A stretch of 64,000 nt of DNA from Crocosphaera watsonii WH 8501 (GTDB taxonomy: Bacteria > Cyanobacteriota > Cyanobacteriia > Cyanobacteriales > Microcystaceae), in the NCBI RefSeq assembly GCF_000167195.1, contig NZ_AADV02000004.1, forward strand, positions 119,979 to 183,978, written 5' to 3'. Positions within the stretch are counted from its first letter, which is position 1; each line of letters starts with the position of its first letter. The notes under the pieces were generated by a model, which did not search any database, was not told the origin of the DNA, and saw nothing but the letters and a program-made list of their open reading frames with translations. Position numbers and translations under genes: made by a program. This document shows positions 1 to 9,937 of this stretch, in pieces.

Positions 1-2
1 AA

Positions 3-791
3 TGCGGACAAATACTAACCAAAACTTTAACTGTTACTAATAATATTCCTGATAGTACATTAAAGGGTAAATGGACTGTTTATCCTCATCAAAATGATCC
101 GCCTCATACTCCTGATGATCATGCTTTTATTAGTTTTAGTCCTAAATATTTTGAAGGGAATAATATTCAATGTCAAGTAACAGTAGATACCAGTAAATTA
201 CAATCAAACAAAACTGGAGAAAGAACAATAATTTTAAAGAGTAATCTAGGATTAAAAGAGTATCCTGTTAAAGTACAAATAGAAACAGCACCTCCTCCTG
301 AAAAGAAAAAAATTACTTATTGTTTTTTTATTTTTTTAGGTGTTGTTTTTTTTTGTAGTTGGATTTTTGGTATTGTCGTTTTTAGTATTGTCTATCTTGT
401 ACCTTTGACGATCAATGATTCTATGAGTTTTTACAAGACTTATTTTCTTATGACTTTATTTTTTCCTCCACTAATTACCCTAATTTTAGGTATATTTTCA
501 GGAATAATTGTGGGAGTCTTTTCTGCTAGAATTTCTGGCCAAGAGAGATTTTTGGGAGCAATTATAGGCTCTACTTCTGTCGCAATTTCTGTGAGTCTAG
601 CAATTTATGTAGCATCTATTCTTACCTTGACTTTTTTAACCTTGACTGTTTTCCTATTATTAGTATTTCCTTTACCGTATGCTCTACTGTTTTTAATTTT
701 CCAACTTTATTTCGGAATTATTCTGGTAGTTTATCTAGTGCAGCTTGGCGAAAGTAATCCACCAGATTTTTACAAAAACTTTCGTGACTAG
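3..791 (+). CDS. C-terminal part of a membrane protein with a beta-sandwich domain (5' cut by window edge, 3' end altered by IS)
   Basis: The frame is open from base 3 to the stop at 791, so the start lies outside the window. The first ~95 visible residues are polar and beta-rich (WTVYPH, then FISFSPKYFEG, then a VTVDTSKL and SNLGL pattern). This resembles the Ig-like domains that cyanobacteria attach to signalling or surface proteins. About four to five hydrophobic segments follow, with short loops. The last native codon is 735-737. The final 17 residues are encoded by the left end of the IS630 element. If the element is removed in silico the frame reads two more codons and stops, so the natural protein probably ended there. 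The function is unknown; the fold suggestion is by pattern only. Confidence 0.6.
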   Translation, partial: CGQILTKTLTVTNNIPDSTLKGKWTVYPHQNDPPHTPDDHAFISFSPKYFEGNNIQCQVTVDTSKLQSNKTGERTIILKSNLGLKEYPVKVQIETAPPPEKKKITYCFFIFLGVVFFCSWIFGIVVFSIVYLVPLTINDSMSFYKTYFLMTLFFPPLITLILGIFSGIIVGVFSARISGQERFLGAIIGSTSVAISVSLAIYVASILTLTFLTLTVFLLLVFPLPYALLFLIFQLYFGIILVVYLVQLGESNPPDFYKNFRD

Positions 792-2115
792 CCACGACAA
801 TGTGTTTCAATGAAACTAACGGAAGAATCTCGAAGTTGATGTCCATGATAAAAGCATTGCCAATTAACCTCTCCAACCTACAGAAAACAGTACTCCAACA
901 AATAGTGAGAGGGACAACAAACCCCTATCGCCTTGTTAGACGAGCCAAGCTAATCTTAGCCGCAGCATCAGGAGAGAGCAATAGTTCGATTAGTCGAAGA
1001 TTAGAATTAGACCGAGTACAAGTGCGTCAGTGGCGATCGCGATGGTTTGAGGAGAGAGAAAAACTGAGTGCCGCCGAAGAACAACAGGTAACGGAGAAAG
1101 CATTGATGGTCTTGATCAAAGGAATTTTAAGCGATCGCCCAAGACCTGGAACAACAAAATCCTTTACGGTCGAACAAGTAGTCCAGATTGTAGAGATCGC
1201 TTGTGAAGAATGTGAAAAATCAGACAGACCAGTGAGCCATTGGACACCTTCAGAGTTGGCGGATGAAGCCATAAAAAGAGGAATTGTCGAAAAGATTTCC
1301 CCCCGTAGTGTGGGGCGTTTTTTAAAAAGAAGCGACATTACACCCACATCTCGTTCGTTACTGGTTAAATGCCAAAATTGATGATCCCTTAAAATTTAAA
1401 AAGCAAGTCAAATATATCTGTGAACTTCATCAAGAAGCTAAAATTTTGTTAGAACAAGGAATTCATTTAATTAGTACAGATGAAATGACAGGGATTCAAG
1501 CTCTTGAGAGATTATTTCCGAACAAAAGAATCAAGCCTAAACAAGTAGAAAAAATCGAATTTGAATATGAAAGACACGGAACTTTAAGCTTGATTGCGAA
1601 CTGGGATGTGGCAAGAGGAAAAGTTGTTAGTCCCTCTATTGGACCGACAAGAACAGAACAAGATTTTTCTGAATATATCCAGAGAACGATTAAGATTGAT
1701 GAAAAAGCAGAATGGATTTTTATTGTAGATCAACTCAACACTCATAAATCGGAAAGCTTAGTCAAATTAGTAGCAGAAAGCTGTGGAATTACTATTGATT
1801 TGGGGAGAAAAGGAAAGGAGGGGATTTTGCAATCTATGGACAGCAGAGCAGATTTTTTATCAGATGAATCTCATCGAATTCGCTTTGTTTATATTCCCAA
1901 ACATACATCGTGGCTTAATCAAATTGAGTGTTGGTTTTCGATCTTAGTCAGGCGTTTACTCAAAAGAATTACTGTCCGTTCAACTGAAGAACTATCCCAA
2001 AAAATTCTCAATTTTATTGATTACTTTAATCAACATTTTGCTAAGCCGTTCGTTTGGAAATTTAAGGGCTTTAAAGATCATAAGTGACTGGTGGATTATT
2101 TTTGCTAAGCTGCAC
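738..2115 (+). mobile_element. IS630-family insertion sequence with intact ends
   Basis: The ends are inverted repeats of 28 bases, 738-765 and 2088-2115, matching at 25 of 28 positions and starting GTGCAGCTT. A TA dinucleotide sits directly outside each end (736-737 and 2116-2117), which is the target duplication known for the IS630/Tc1-mariner group. The element is 1378 bp and holds one transposase gene in two frames. The left flank is a membrane protein gene and the right flank a haloperoxidase fragment, so the two flanks are not halves of one recognisable gene. Confidence 0.9.
800..2087 (+). pseudogene. IS630-family transposase, split by a +1 frameshift
   Basis: The first segment (800-1381) has an N-terminal helix-turn-helix region with the pattern RRAKLILAAASGES and SISRRLELDRVQVRQW. 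The second (1446-2087, open upstream to the shift) has the DDE catalytic region: STDEMTG (first Asp), VDQLNTHKS (second Asp), and PKHTSWLNQIECWFSIL (final Glu). The family product is a single protein of about 340-400 residues. Reading CCC at 1343-1345, skipping the A at 1346 and continuing CAT CTC GTT CGT TAC TGG gives the expected PHLVRYWLN joint. It is either a one-base insertion that inactivates the gene or a +1 recoding site; inactivation is more likely. The stop codon lies directly before the right inverted repeat. Confidence 0.85.
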
Positions 2116-2117
2116 TA

Positions 2118-3484
2118 GTTTAGGCACGCAATTTGCTCCCCCAGTTGATTGTGAAAATAGTAATACCAGTATTGCCGATGCCATTCATATCCTAAATAAA
2201 GTCACAATTGACAATCGTAACTGGTTTAATTCCGATGGCACTGATTTTCGTGATTTGTTCGACAATACCAAGCTAGAAGCCGCTGTGGGGAATTTATTTT
2301 TCCGAAGTATCAATTTAACGGAAGCAGAAGCCAAGCGAAAACGGTCAAGGGTGACTGTTAATAACCTATTTCGAGGAATTGCGCCCGGGGATGAGGTGGG
2401 ACCTTATTTATCTCAATTTCTTTTGGTGGGTAATCGTGGGGTTAACGGAAACGACACAGTTCTCAAGCGCACTGATGGCCTCATCCGCTATGGTTCAGTT
2501 CGGATTGATCATCGGGTTCGGACGGCAACTCCGTGCAAAAACTATATGACCACTTTCCCTGAATGGTTAGATGTGCAGAATGGGGCGGATGTTCGAGGAT
2601 TGGAGACCTACACTAACGGAACTGGGGCGAATGCGCCTTATCGTTTTATTACCACGCCTCGGGATTTAGCCACCTATGTTCATTATGATGCTCTTTACGA
2701 AGCCTATTTGAATGCTTGCTTAATTTTACTTGGCATGAGGGCACCTTTTGATCCTGGTATTCCTTTCCAAGATCCCGACGTGGAGGACAAACAACAAGGA
2801 TTTGCCACTTTTGGGGGGCCAGTCATTTTAACCCTTGTCTGTGAAGTGGCAACAAGGGCATTGAAAGCGATGCGCTACCAAAAATTCAACGTGCATAGCC
2901 GTCTGCGCCCTGAAGGGGTGGGTGGCTTAATTGATCGTTATTTGACCATTCCTAACTTACAGGATGGAGAGTTAAAACCCATTGCTCCTCTTGTTGAAGC
3001 TTTACGGAATGAGAGATTACTGGATAGGGTTAATCAATTTAATAATGGTCAAAGCTATCTATTACCAATGGCATTTCCTGAAGGTTCACCGATGCACCCC
3101 TCCTATGGCGCAGGCCATGCTACTGTTGCAGGAGCTTGTGTAACTATACTGAAAGCTTTCTTTGATCATGGTTGGCAATTACCCCTTGGTAAAGATGAAA
3201 CTACAGGTAGATATATTGCCTACGAACCTAATGCAGATGGGAGCGGTTTAGTTGAGGTTCTCTTAGAGCAACCTTTAACCGTTGAGGGGGAATTGAACAA
3301 AGTAGCGGCTAACATCTCTATTGGACGCAACTGGGCAGGTGTTCACTACTTTACAGATTATATTGAATCCTTACGCTTAGGAGAACAAATTGCCATCGGT
3401 ATCCTCGAAGAACAGAAATTCACCTTTGGGGAAAACTTTACCATGACTGTTCCGCTTTTCGACGGAGGTGCCAGACAAATATAG
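2118..3484 (+). pseudogene. Vanadium-dependent haloperoxidase, N-terminus missing
   Basis: About 455 C-terminal residues of a vanadium haloperoxidase (PAP2-like fold) remain. Seen are YQKFNVHSRLRPEGVGG, with the Lys and Arg expected to bind vanadate, then HPSYGAGHATVAG with the active-site His, and GRNWAGVHYFTDY with the second Arg and the metal-binding His. Known bromoperoxidases of this class oxidise halides with hydrogen peroxide and are about 600 residues or more, so roughly a quarter is missing. The frame enters from IS630 sequence (an apparent GTG at 2084), so no native start exists. The residue two before the active-site His is Ala in a position often Ser. The C-terminal GENFTMTVPLFDG looks complete. 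Confidence 0.85.
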
Positions 3485-3514
3485 GTTCCTAGTATTAATT
3501 AATTAATAGTTATG

Positions 3515-3578
3515 TGGTGGGCAAACATTAACAATCTCTCAGCTAATTTTAAATAGTTATTAATTTTGCCCACCCTAC
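3515..3578. repeat. Dispersed palindromic repeat (GTGGGCA family), copy 1
   Basis: GGTGGGCAAACATTAACAAT on the left pairs loosely with TTTTGCCCACCCTAC on the right, giving an imperfect hairpin of about 64 bases. The same two arms with nearly the same spacing recur at about 49649-49710. It lies between the haloperoxidase fragment and mgtE. Short REP- or MITE-like repeats of this kind are common in filamentous and unicellular cyanobacteria. It has no coding capacity. Confidence 0.7.
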
Positions 3579-3604
3579 AATTTATCTTATACAAAGAGTA
3601 GTAG

Positions 3605-3633
3605 AATATTTATTGAGTAAAGATATATAACAA
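3605..3633. repeat. 29-bp direct repeat, copy upstream of mgtE
   Basis: This sequence, starting AATATTTATTGAGTAAAG, recurs at 5178-5206 in the same orientation with one mismatch in 29. The two copies bracket mgtE almost exactly. The repeat is AT-rich and has no evident hairpin. Confidence 0.8.
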
Positions 3634-3743
3634 GTTATCAATTTAGTCACAACATTGATGTATTGCTGAACACAAGGCGCATTTTTTCTAAAGAATATTT
3701 GATATAATCTTTGAGTTGTTTATCTTCTCTAGTTAATTAAGTT

Positions 3744-5138
3744 ATGAATGATAGAGTCTTGGATTTTTCTCAAGGATCAAGGAGTAACTTAAGGGATGTT
3801 ATCAATAAGCAATTATTAATATTTTTAGAAGCTAAAAACTACGAAGCAGCTAAAACTTTATTAATTCCTGTTGCTTCTGTGGATATTGCTGAGGCGATCG
3901 CAGATTTGCCAAAAACTATGCAAATTATTGCTTTTCGACTCTTAAATAAACAAGAAGCGATTGAGGTTTATAAATATTTAGACAAAGCAACTCAGCAATC
4001 ACTAATTGAAGATTTTAAAGACACAGAAGCGGTGGAAATAATTAATAATATGTCTCCTGATGAGAGAGTAAAATTATTGGATGAATTACCCCCTCAATTA
4101 GTGAGAAAATTGGTGGCACAATTAACCCCACAAGAAAGGGAATTTAATGCTTTATTGTTGGGTTATGATGCCAATACAGCAGGTAGAATCATGACTCCTG
4201 AGTACATTTATGTGAAGGAAAATATTACAGTCACCGAAGCACAAACTAAAATTAGAAATCTCGCTAACGAAATCGAAGTTGCTTATTATATTTACGTTAC
4301 GGATGACAATAAAAGGCTTAAAGGAACCTTATCATTAAAAGATTTAATTATCGCTAATCCGGAGACAATTATTTCAGAAATTATGACCATAAATATTATT
4401 TATGCTTATACTAATACAGATCAAGAAGAGGTTGCTAAATTAATTCAAAGATATGATTTAATTGCTTTACCAATTGTTGATCAAGATGAGAACTTATTAG
4501 GGGTTGTTACTGTTGATGATGTTATTGATATTTTAGAAGCAGAAGCAACGGAAGATATTTATAAAATGGGTGCCATTGAAGCAGCAGAGGAAGATGAAAA
4601 TTACTTTAAACTAGGATTTTATAAAGTTACTAAAAAACGTATTCCTTGGTTACTGATCTTATTAGTTACTAATTCTGTTACTGTCTTTTTAATGAGTAAT
4701 TTTGAGGAAGTATTAGAAGAAGTTGTAACTTTAGCTTTCTTTACGCCATTATTAATCGATGCAGGGGGAAATGTTGGCGCACAATCATCTACTGTTATTA
4801 TTCGAGGTTTAAGCACAGATGAATTAAGAGATAAGCAACCTTTTCCTATTATTATTAAAGAGTTAATCACGGGGGGACTATTAGGAATTATTTTGGCTAT
4901 CTTTGTGATCGTTTTGATTTTCCTCTTGTTGGGTAAACTAGAAATTGGTTTAACAGTAGGATTTAGTTTAATTGCGATTACAATTATTGCAGCAACAACA
5001 GGAGCAGCGTTACCTTTTCTTTTCAATAAAATGGGATTTGATCCTGCTTTGATGTCTGCGCCATTTATTACAACCGTTGTTGATATTTTGGGTATTTTTG
5101 TTTACTTTTCTATCGCTAAATTGATCTTGAATATATAG
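3744..5138 (+). CDS. mgtE: Magnesium transporter MgtE
   Basis: The protein has 464 residues, the usual length for MgtE. Residues ~20-130 form the helical N domain (ADLPKTMQIIAFRLL, MSPDERVKLLDELPP). Residues ~138-260 are two CBS domains with YDANTAGRIMTPEYI and the GVVTVDDVIDILEAEATED end. Five membrane segments follow from ~residue 305, with the DAGGNVGAQSS pore motif. MgtE is a dimeric magnesium channel whose cytoplasmic domains sense magnesium and close the pore. The ATG at 3744 fits the family N-terminus. The gene stands alone between two copies of a 29-bp direct repeat. Confidence 0.95.
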   Translation: MNDRVLDFSQGSRSNLRDVINKQLLIFLEAKNYEAAKTLLIPVASVDIAEAIADLPKTMQIIAFRLLNKQEAIEVYKYLDKATQQSLIEDFKDTEAVEIINNMSPDERVKLLDELPPQLVRKLVAQLTPQEREFNALLLGYDANTAGRIMTPEYIYVKENITVTEAQTKIRNLANEIEVAYYIYVTDDNKRLKGTLSLKDLIIANPETIISEIMTINIIYAYTNTDQEEVAKLIQRYDLIALPIVDQDENLLGVVTVDDVIDILEAEATEDIYKMGAIEAAEEDENYFKLGFYKVTKKRIPWLLILLVTNSVTVFLMSNFEEVLEEVVTLAFFTPLLIDAGGNVGAQSSTVIIRGLSTDELRDKQPFPIIIKELITGGLLGIILAIFVIVLIFLLLGKLEIGLTVGFSLIAITIIAATTGAALPFLFNKMGFDPALMSAPFITTVVDILGIFVYFSIAKLILNI

Positions 5139-5177
5139 AATTATTATGATAGTTTATGTTATAAACAATTTATTTTA

Positions 5178-5206
5178 AATATTTATTGAGTAAAGATAGA
5201 TAACAA
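5178..5206. repeat. 29-bp direct repeat, copy downstream of mgtE
   Basis: This is the second copy of the repeat at 3605-3633, same orientation, 28 of 29 bases identical. It lies 39 bases after the mgtE stop and 11 bases before the stop of the convergent GTPase gene. Confidence 0.8.
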
Positions 5207-5216
5207 TATATTTATT

Positions 5217-6560
5217 TTACTCATCTATTTGTAGTCGATAAATAATAGTATTGGGTTCAACTTGATTAATAATATTTTTAATAACCATACTTGGTCCTAT
5301 ATCTCCCCAACTACATCCTTTTTCTAAATATTCTTGTGCTGCTTTCCCAATAATATAAGTCCCATAAGCTGCGAAACCACCTTGCATGATAGCGGTACTT
5401 CCATAAGTGGTTAAAATAGCAGGATTTTCGATAAAACTTGATACTGCTAAAGCTGTTTTTCCTAAACCTAAGATTAAACCTGTTGCGATTTCTCCCAATA
5501 ACAAACCCCCAGAACTTAGTAAAATTTTGCGCCATAATTTTCCTGCTTCATGATTAGTTATTGGTAGTCCGTACAATCGAGCTAAAGACCGAATTAACAT
5601 TAAATCTGTTATACTTCCTCCCATAATATCCAGAAAACCAATAGGGTTAAAAGCAACAGCTACAGACTTGTATTTAACATATTTCCAGATAATGTTTTCG
5701 GCTTCTTTTTCTCTATTTTCTATTGTTTTTCGAGCAATACTTTCCTCTGCCTTTCTCGCTTTGTGTAAAGCATTCAAACACAATAAAGACTTTCCTTCTT
5801 TATTTAAAATAGACAAAATATTGCTTCTCAATTCATCAATTTGTGGTGGGGTTGTTTCCCATTTCTCTGCTGTTTTACCATCGGGATATTTAACTAAAAT
5901 AGGTATAGGTTTAGGAGAAGCTGCCACCCTAACAATATCTTCAGCAGCAATCAATAATTTCTGGTCAATATTAGAACTTAGTCCAATTTTATGTAATTGT
6001 TTGTAAATAGTTTCTATATCTTTATCAGGATAGAGATCAATTTTATTAAAGACTAAAATGATAGGTTTCAGTGCTTTTTTAAGGTCTAATAATGCCTCGT
6101 ATTCGCTGCGAGTAATATCCTCAGAAATAACAAATAAAATTAAGTCAGCTTCATCGGCAATATTTCGAGACATAATTTCCCGTTCTCTACCATCGATTTC
6201 ATCTAATCCAGGAGTATCAATAAACTCAACTTTAACCTCACCGTTGGGAGGAGTCCAACAAACAGATTGAGGCCATTTAGTTACCCCATGAATCGGTCCA
6301 CTTTCGAGAATATTTTGACCAATCAAGGCATTGATAACAGCAGATTTACCCCGACTAACTAAGCCAAAGGTAGCGATTTTAATAACATTATTTTCTATTT
6401 TCTCTAGAGAAGCTTTTAACGCTTGTAAATCTTGTTTTACAGCAGCTTGAAGTTCTAAATTGGGGGGATAATTCCAATGACGGCGTATGCTAGTGTACCA
6501 GGATAAAGCTTGTTGAAGACTAGCACGAGTTTGTTGAATATGAGTATCTTGTTGAGTCAA
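5217..6560 (-). CDS. Dynamin/Era-like GTPase with C-terminal DUF697-type membrane region
   Basis: The 447-residue protein has a complete GTPase core: GLVSRGKS (P-loop, residues 66-73), DTPGLDE (G3) and NKID (G4). The C-terminal third is hydrophobic and glycine-rich (FNPIGFLDIMGGSITDLMLIRSLARLYGLP), matching the DUF697 region of many cyanobacterial YcjF/Era-like proteins. Members bind GTP and associate with membranes; their precise role is unknown. It is transcribed convergently with mgtE and divergently from the hydrolase at 6634, with about 73 bases between starts. Confidence 0.85.
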   Translation of the reverse strand: MTQQDTHIQQTRASLQQALSWYTSIRRHWNYPPNLELQAAVKQDLQALKASLEKIENNVIKIATFGLVSRGKSAVINALIGQNILESGPIHGVTKWPQSVCWTPPNGEVKVEFIDTPGLDEIDGREREIMSRNIADEADLILFVISEDITRSEYEALLDLKKALKPIILVFNKIDLYPDKDIETIYKQLHKIGLSSNIDQKLLIAAEDIVRVAASPKPIPILVKYPDGKTAEKWETTPPQIDELRSNILSILNKEGKSLLCLNALHKARKAEESIARKTIENREKEAENIIWKYVKYKSVAVAFNPIGFLDIMGGSITDLMLIRSLARLYGLPITNHEAGKLWRKILLSSGGLLLGEIATGLILGLGKTALAVSSFIENPAILTTYGSTAIMQGGFAAYGTYIIGKAAQEYLEKGCSWGDIGPSMVIKNIINQVEPNTIIYRLQIDE

Positions 6561-6633
6561 TTTTAATTAAAAGATAATAGTTTATACAGGCAAAATTTTA
6601 AAAGTTATGATAACTTAAAAATGTTATTTATCA

Positions 6634-7524
6634 ATGTTATCTATGCGTTTATTTATTGCCCTGGTGTTAGGAACTTTTTTAGTGGTAATGGGGTGGCAAT
6701 CAAATCTGTTTGCTACGGAGACACAGTTACCTCCTCGAGATAATTATGCAGACTATATGTGGCAAGTTCATCAAAATGAGCGACCCCTTCCTACGGATAT
6801 TTTAACGCAAGCACCAACGGAAGATGATGGCATGAGCGCAGAGATGGTAAGCTATGGGACTTTAGAAGGAGAAGCGATCGCCGGTTATCTGGCCTCTCCC
6901 AAAGATAGCGATCGCCCCTTACCTGGGATTATTGTCATCCACGAATGGTGGGGACTAAATGATAATATCAAAGCCATGACCCGTAAAATTGCAGAACAGG
7001 GTTATACAGCCTTAGCAGTAGATATGTATGGGGGAGAAACAGCCCAAACCCCTGAGAAAGCCAGAGAATTAGTCACCGAAGCCAGAAATAATCGCGATCG
7101 CCTCCAAGAGAATCTTATCTTAGCCTATGAGTATTTAGAACTAGAAACAAACGCCCCAACCATAGCTTCTATTGGATGGTGTTTCGGGGGTAGTTTATCC
7201 TTGCGAACCGCCTTATTATTCCCTAAAACCCTAGATGCTGCGGTTATTTATTATGGGGGAGAGTTGGAAACAGAGCCAGAGGTACTAAAACCCCTAGAAA
7301 TGCCAATTTTAGGGATTTTCGGGGAGTTAGATAAACGGCCATCTCCTGAAACCGTTAAAGAGTTTGAAACGGCTTTGCAGTCTCTTAACAAAGAAGTTGA
7401 CGTTTATATTTATCCCAACGCCGATCACGCTTTCGCTAACCCATCAGGGGAACGTTATAACCCAGAAGCAGCAGCCGATGCTTGGGAAAAAACCCGAGAA
7501 TTTTTCTCTGAATATCTGAAATGA
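6634..7524 (+). CDS. Dienelactone hydrolase family protein, probably exported
   Basis: The alpha/beta hydrolase fold is clear: IVIHEWWGLND (oxyanion region), GWCFGGSLS with nucleophile Cys183, Asp233 in FGELDKRPS, and His265 in ADHAFANP. A Cys rather than Ser nucleophile is the dienelactone hydrolase signature. An N-terminal hydrophobic stretch (RLFIALVLGTFLVVMGW) suggests a signal peptide or anchor, so the enzyme probably acts in the periplasm or at a membrane. Its substrate is not known. An alternative ATG lies at 6643; both starts give the same signal region. Confidence 0.87.
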   Translation: MLSMRLFIALVLGTFLVVMGWQSNLFATETQLPPRDNYADYMWQVHQNERPLPTDILTQAPTEDDGMSAEMVSYGTLEGEAIAGYLASPKDSDRPLPGIIVIHEWWGLNDNIKAMTRKIAEQGYTALAVDMYGGETAQTPEKARELVTEARNNRDRLQENLILAYEYLELETNAPTIASIGWCFGGSLSLRTALLFPKTLDAAVIYYGGELETEPEVLKPLEMPILGIFGELDKRPSPETVKEFETALQSLNKEVDVYIYPNADHAFANPSGERYNPEAAADAWEKTREFFSEYLK

Positions 7525-7636
7525 GGGTGATATCCAAAAAGATGTTAAATATAGTGACTAAATAAGGGTGAAATGTCCCAGAGTTCCCAAACTCTTGTAA
7601 AATAAATCTTGAATTTATAAGCTCTAAAACCCTTTC

Positions 7637-8197
7637 ATGATTTCTAGTAACGATTTTCGGACTGGGACTACCATTGAATTAGATGGTTCAGTGTGGCGCG
7701 TTGTTGAATTCCTCCACGTTAAACCGGGTAAAGGTTCGGCTTTTGTGCGAACCAAACTAAAAAATGCTCAAACCGGAAACGTGGTTGATAGGACTTTTCG
7801 TGCAGGAGAAACCGTACCCTCGGCCAATCTGGAAAAACGCACCATGCAACATACCTATAAAGAAGGAGAACAATATGTCTTTATGGATATGGAAACCTTT
7901 GAGGAAGTGCGTTTAACCCCTGACCAAATGGGAACAACGGTGAACTATATCAAAGAAGAAATGGAAGCGGATGTTCTCTTCTGGAACGAGACTGTCTTAG
8001 AAGTACAACTACCTACCTCGGTTTTCCTAGAGGTAACAGATACCGATCCAGGGGTTAAAGGAGATACCGCAACCGGAGGAACAAAACCAGCTACTGTGGA
8101 AACAGGAGCGCAAGTAATGGTACCTCTGTTTATCTCTATTGGTGAAAAAATTAAGGTAGATACCCGTGATGGTTCCTACTTGGGACGAGAAACCTAA
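7637..8197 (+). CDS. efp: Translation elongation factor P
   Basis: The 186-residue product is typical EF-P. It opens [17 protein letters not shown] and has the N-terminal KOW-like domain with loop [14 protein letters not shown], where the tip lysine (KPGKG) is the usual modification site. Two OB domains end in [22 protein letters not shown] binds stalled ribosomes at polyproline stretches. The start of accB lies 66 bases after the stop. The efp-accB pair is a conserved cyanobacterial arrangement, so the two are likely co-transcribed. Confidence 0.97.
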   Translation: MISSNDFRTGTTIELDGSVWRVVEFLHVKPGKGSAFVRTKLKNAQTGNVVDRTFRAGETVPSANLEKRTMQHTYKEGEQYVFMDMETFEEVRLTPDQMGTTVNYIKEEMEADVLFWNETVLEVQLPTSVFLEVTDTDPGVKGDTATGGTKPATVETGAQVMVPLFISIGEKIKVDTRDGSYLGRET

Positions 8198-8262
8198 AGT
8201 GGCAACGGTTGTCTCCGGGCAGACAACCTCTTTGGATTAATAGACTATGGGATGGAGAATTT

Positions 8263-8733
8263 GTGTCAATTAATTTTAACGAACTACGAGAGTTGTTAGG
8301 GGCGATCGCTCACACCGATATTGCCGAAGTCAGCCTAAAAACAGAAACCTTTGAGTTAACAGTCCGTCGAGACATAACAACGACGGCCATTCAATCCCCC
8401 ACAGCAACTACCCCAGAAGTGTTAGTGCCTCCTTCTGTTGCTCCTACAGCAACCCCACCTCCCGAACCAGTCCCCTCTCCAGCAGACAAGGAATGGGTAG
8501 CGATTACCTCCCCCATGGTAGGAACTTTTTACCGAGCGCCAGCCCCCGATGAACCACCCTTTGTGGAAGTAGGAGATCGTGTCGGAAACACTCAAACCGT
8601 CTGTATTATCGAAGCGATGAAACTGATGAACGAAATCGAAGCGGAAGTTACCGGAGAGGTGATGGAAATCGCTGTTACCAACGGGGAACCAGTGGAATAT
8701 GGTCAAACCCTAATGTGGGTGAATCCTAGCTAA
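8263..8733 (+). CDS. accB: Biotin carboxyl carrier protein of acetyl-CoA carboxylase
   Basis: From the GTG at 8263 the protein is 156 residues and begins [20 protein letters not shown], the standard cyanobacterial AccB N-terminus. An in-frame extension to 8209 adds 18 residues without family support. A Pro/Ala/Thr-rich linker (about residues 42-74) leads to the biotinyl domain, with [15 protein letters not shown] and EAMKLMNEI, where Lys120 would carry biotin. AccB carries carboxybiotin between biotin carboxylase and carboxyltransferase in the first step of fatty acid synthesis. Confidence 0.95.
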   Translation: MSINFNELRELLGAIAHTDIAEVSLKTETFELTVRRDITTTAIQSPTATTPEVLVPPSVAPTATPPPEPVPSPADKEWVAITSPMVGTFYRAPAPDEPPFVEVGDRVGNTQTVCIIEAMKLMNEIEAEVTGEVMEIAVTNGEPVEYGQTLMWVNPS

Positions 8734-8828
8734 AAACAAAAGTAAAGATTACAAAATCCCCGAATCAGCACCCTAGGGACTATAGATTATATAATGGAGA
8801 GTTTGTAAAAAAATTAGGAGACAGCCTC

Positions 8829-9824
8829 ATGGCTCGGATGTATTACGATGCAGATGCCAACCTTGATCTATTGGCAGATAAAACCGTGGCGATCATTGGC
8901 TACGGTTCTCAAGGTCATGCCCACGCCCTCAACTTAAAAGATAGTGGCATCAAAGTGGTGGTGGGGCTGTATCCAGGTAGTAAGTCACGACAAAAAGCTG
9001 AAGAAGCAGGGTTAAAAGTTCTCAGTGTGGCTGAAGCTGCTAGTGCTGCCGATTGGATCATGATTTTGTTACCGGATGAGGTACAAAAAACGATTTACAA
9101 AGAAGAAATTGAACCCAACTTAAGAGACGGTAAGGTATTATCCTTCGCTCATGGCTTTAATATTCACTTTGGTCAGATTGTTCCCCCGGAAACCGTGGAT
9201 GTGGTGATGGTTGCTCCCAAGGGACCAGGGCATTTAGTCCGTCGTACCTACGAACAAGGGGAAGGGGTTCCCTGTTTATTCGCCGTTTATCAAGATGCCA
9301 GTGGACAAGCTCGCGATCGCGCCATGGCCTATGCTAAAGGTATCGGCGGAACCCGTGCAGGTATTCTGGAAACCACCTTTAGAGAAGAGACAGAAACAGA
9401 CTTATTTGGGGAACAGGTCGTCCTCTGTGGTGGTTTATCCGCTTTGATCAAGTCTGGTTTTCAAACCCTAGTGGAAGCTGGTTATCAGCCAGAATTAGCC
9501 TATTTTGAATGCCTCCACGAAGTCAAATTAATTGTAGATTTGATTGTAGAAGGTGGACTGGCGAAAATGCGTGACAGTATCTCTAATACAGCAGAGTATG
9601 GAGACTTAACAAGAGGTCCTCGGATCGTTACCGATGAAACTCGCGCCGAAATGAAACAAATTCTTGCAGAAATTCAATCCGGTCAATTTGCACGGGAATT
9701 TGTCTTAGAAAATCAGTCCGGTAAACCCGGGTTTACTGCTATGCGTCGTCAAGAAGCAGAACACTCCATCGAGGAAGTGGGTAAAGATTTACGGGCGATG
9801 TTTAGCTGGTTGAAAGAAGGTTAA
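8829..9824 (+). CDS. ilvC: Ketol-acid reductoisomerase
   Basis: The 331-residue class I enzyme has the NADP-binding [17 protein letters not shown] motif, the [14 protein letters not shown] segment, and the C-terminal knotted domain with [14 protein letters not shown] and [14 protein letters not shown], which carry the metal-binding acidic residues. It makes dihydroxy-isovalerate and dihydroxy-methylvalerate for valine, isoleucine and leucine synthesis. TATAAT at 8790-8795 may be a -10 box, although no good -35 hexamer is visible. AGGAG at 8816-8820 is a well-placed ribosome binding site. A hairpin terminator follows the gene. Confidence 0.97.
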   Translation: MARMYYDADANLDLLADKTVAIIGYGSQGHAHALNLKDSGIKVVVGLYPGSKSRQKAEEAGLKVLSVAEAASAADWIMILLPDEVQKTIYKEEIEPNLRDGKVLSFAHGFNIHFGQIVPPETVDVVMVAPKGPGHLVRRTYEQGEGVPCLFAVYQDASGQARDRAMAYAKGIGGTRAGILETTFREETETDLFGEQVVLCGGLSALIKSGFQTLVEAGYQPELAYFECLHEVKLIVDLIVEGGLAKMRDSISNTAEYGDLTRGPRIVTDETRAEMKQILAEIQSGQFAREFVLENQSGKPGFTAMRRQEAEHSIEEVGKDLRAMFSWLKEG

Positions 9825-9858
9825 AGAAACAGGGTATTTTATCCTAATAGATTCCTAG

Positions 9859-9890
9859 AAAACCCTACCGTATAAACGGATAGGGTTTTT
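9859..9890 (+). terminator. Rho-independent terminator of ilvC
   Basis: AAAACCCTA pairs with TAGGGTTTT across a short loop containing TATAAACGG, and the descending arm ends in a run of T. It lies 35 bases after the ilvC stop. Confidence 0.8.
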
Positions 9891-9937
9891 CAAATTTGTT
9901 TCTAAACTAAATATTGATATTCTGAAAAACAATATAT

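Noticed and set aside
8209-8262. N-terminal extension of AccB to 8209
   Set aside because: The extra 18 residues do not match AccB. The GTG at 8263 gives the family start [11 protein letters not shown].
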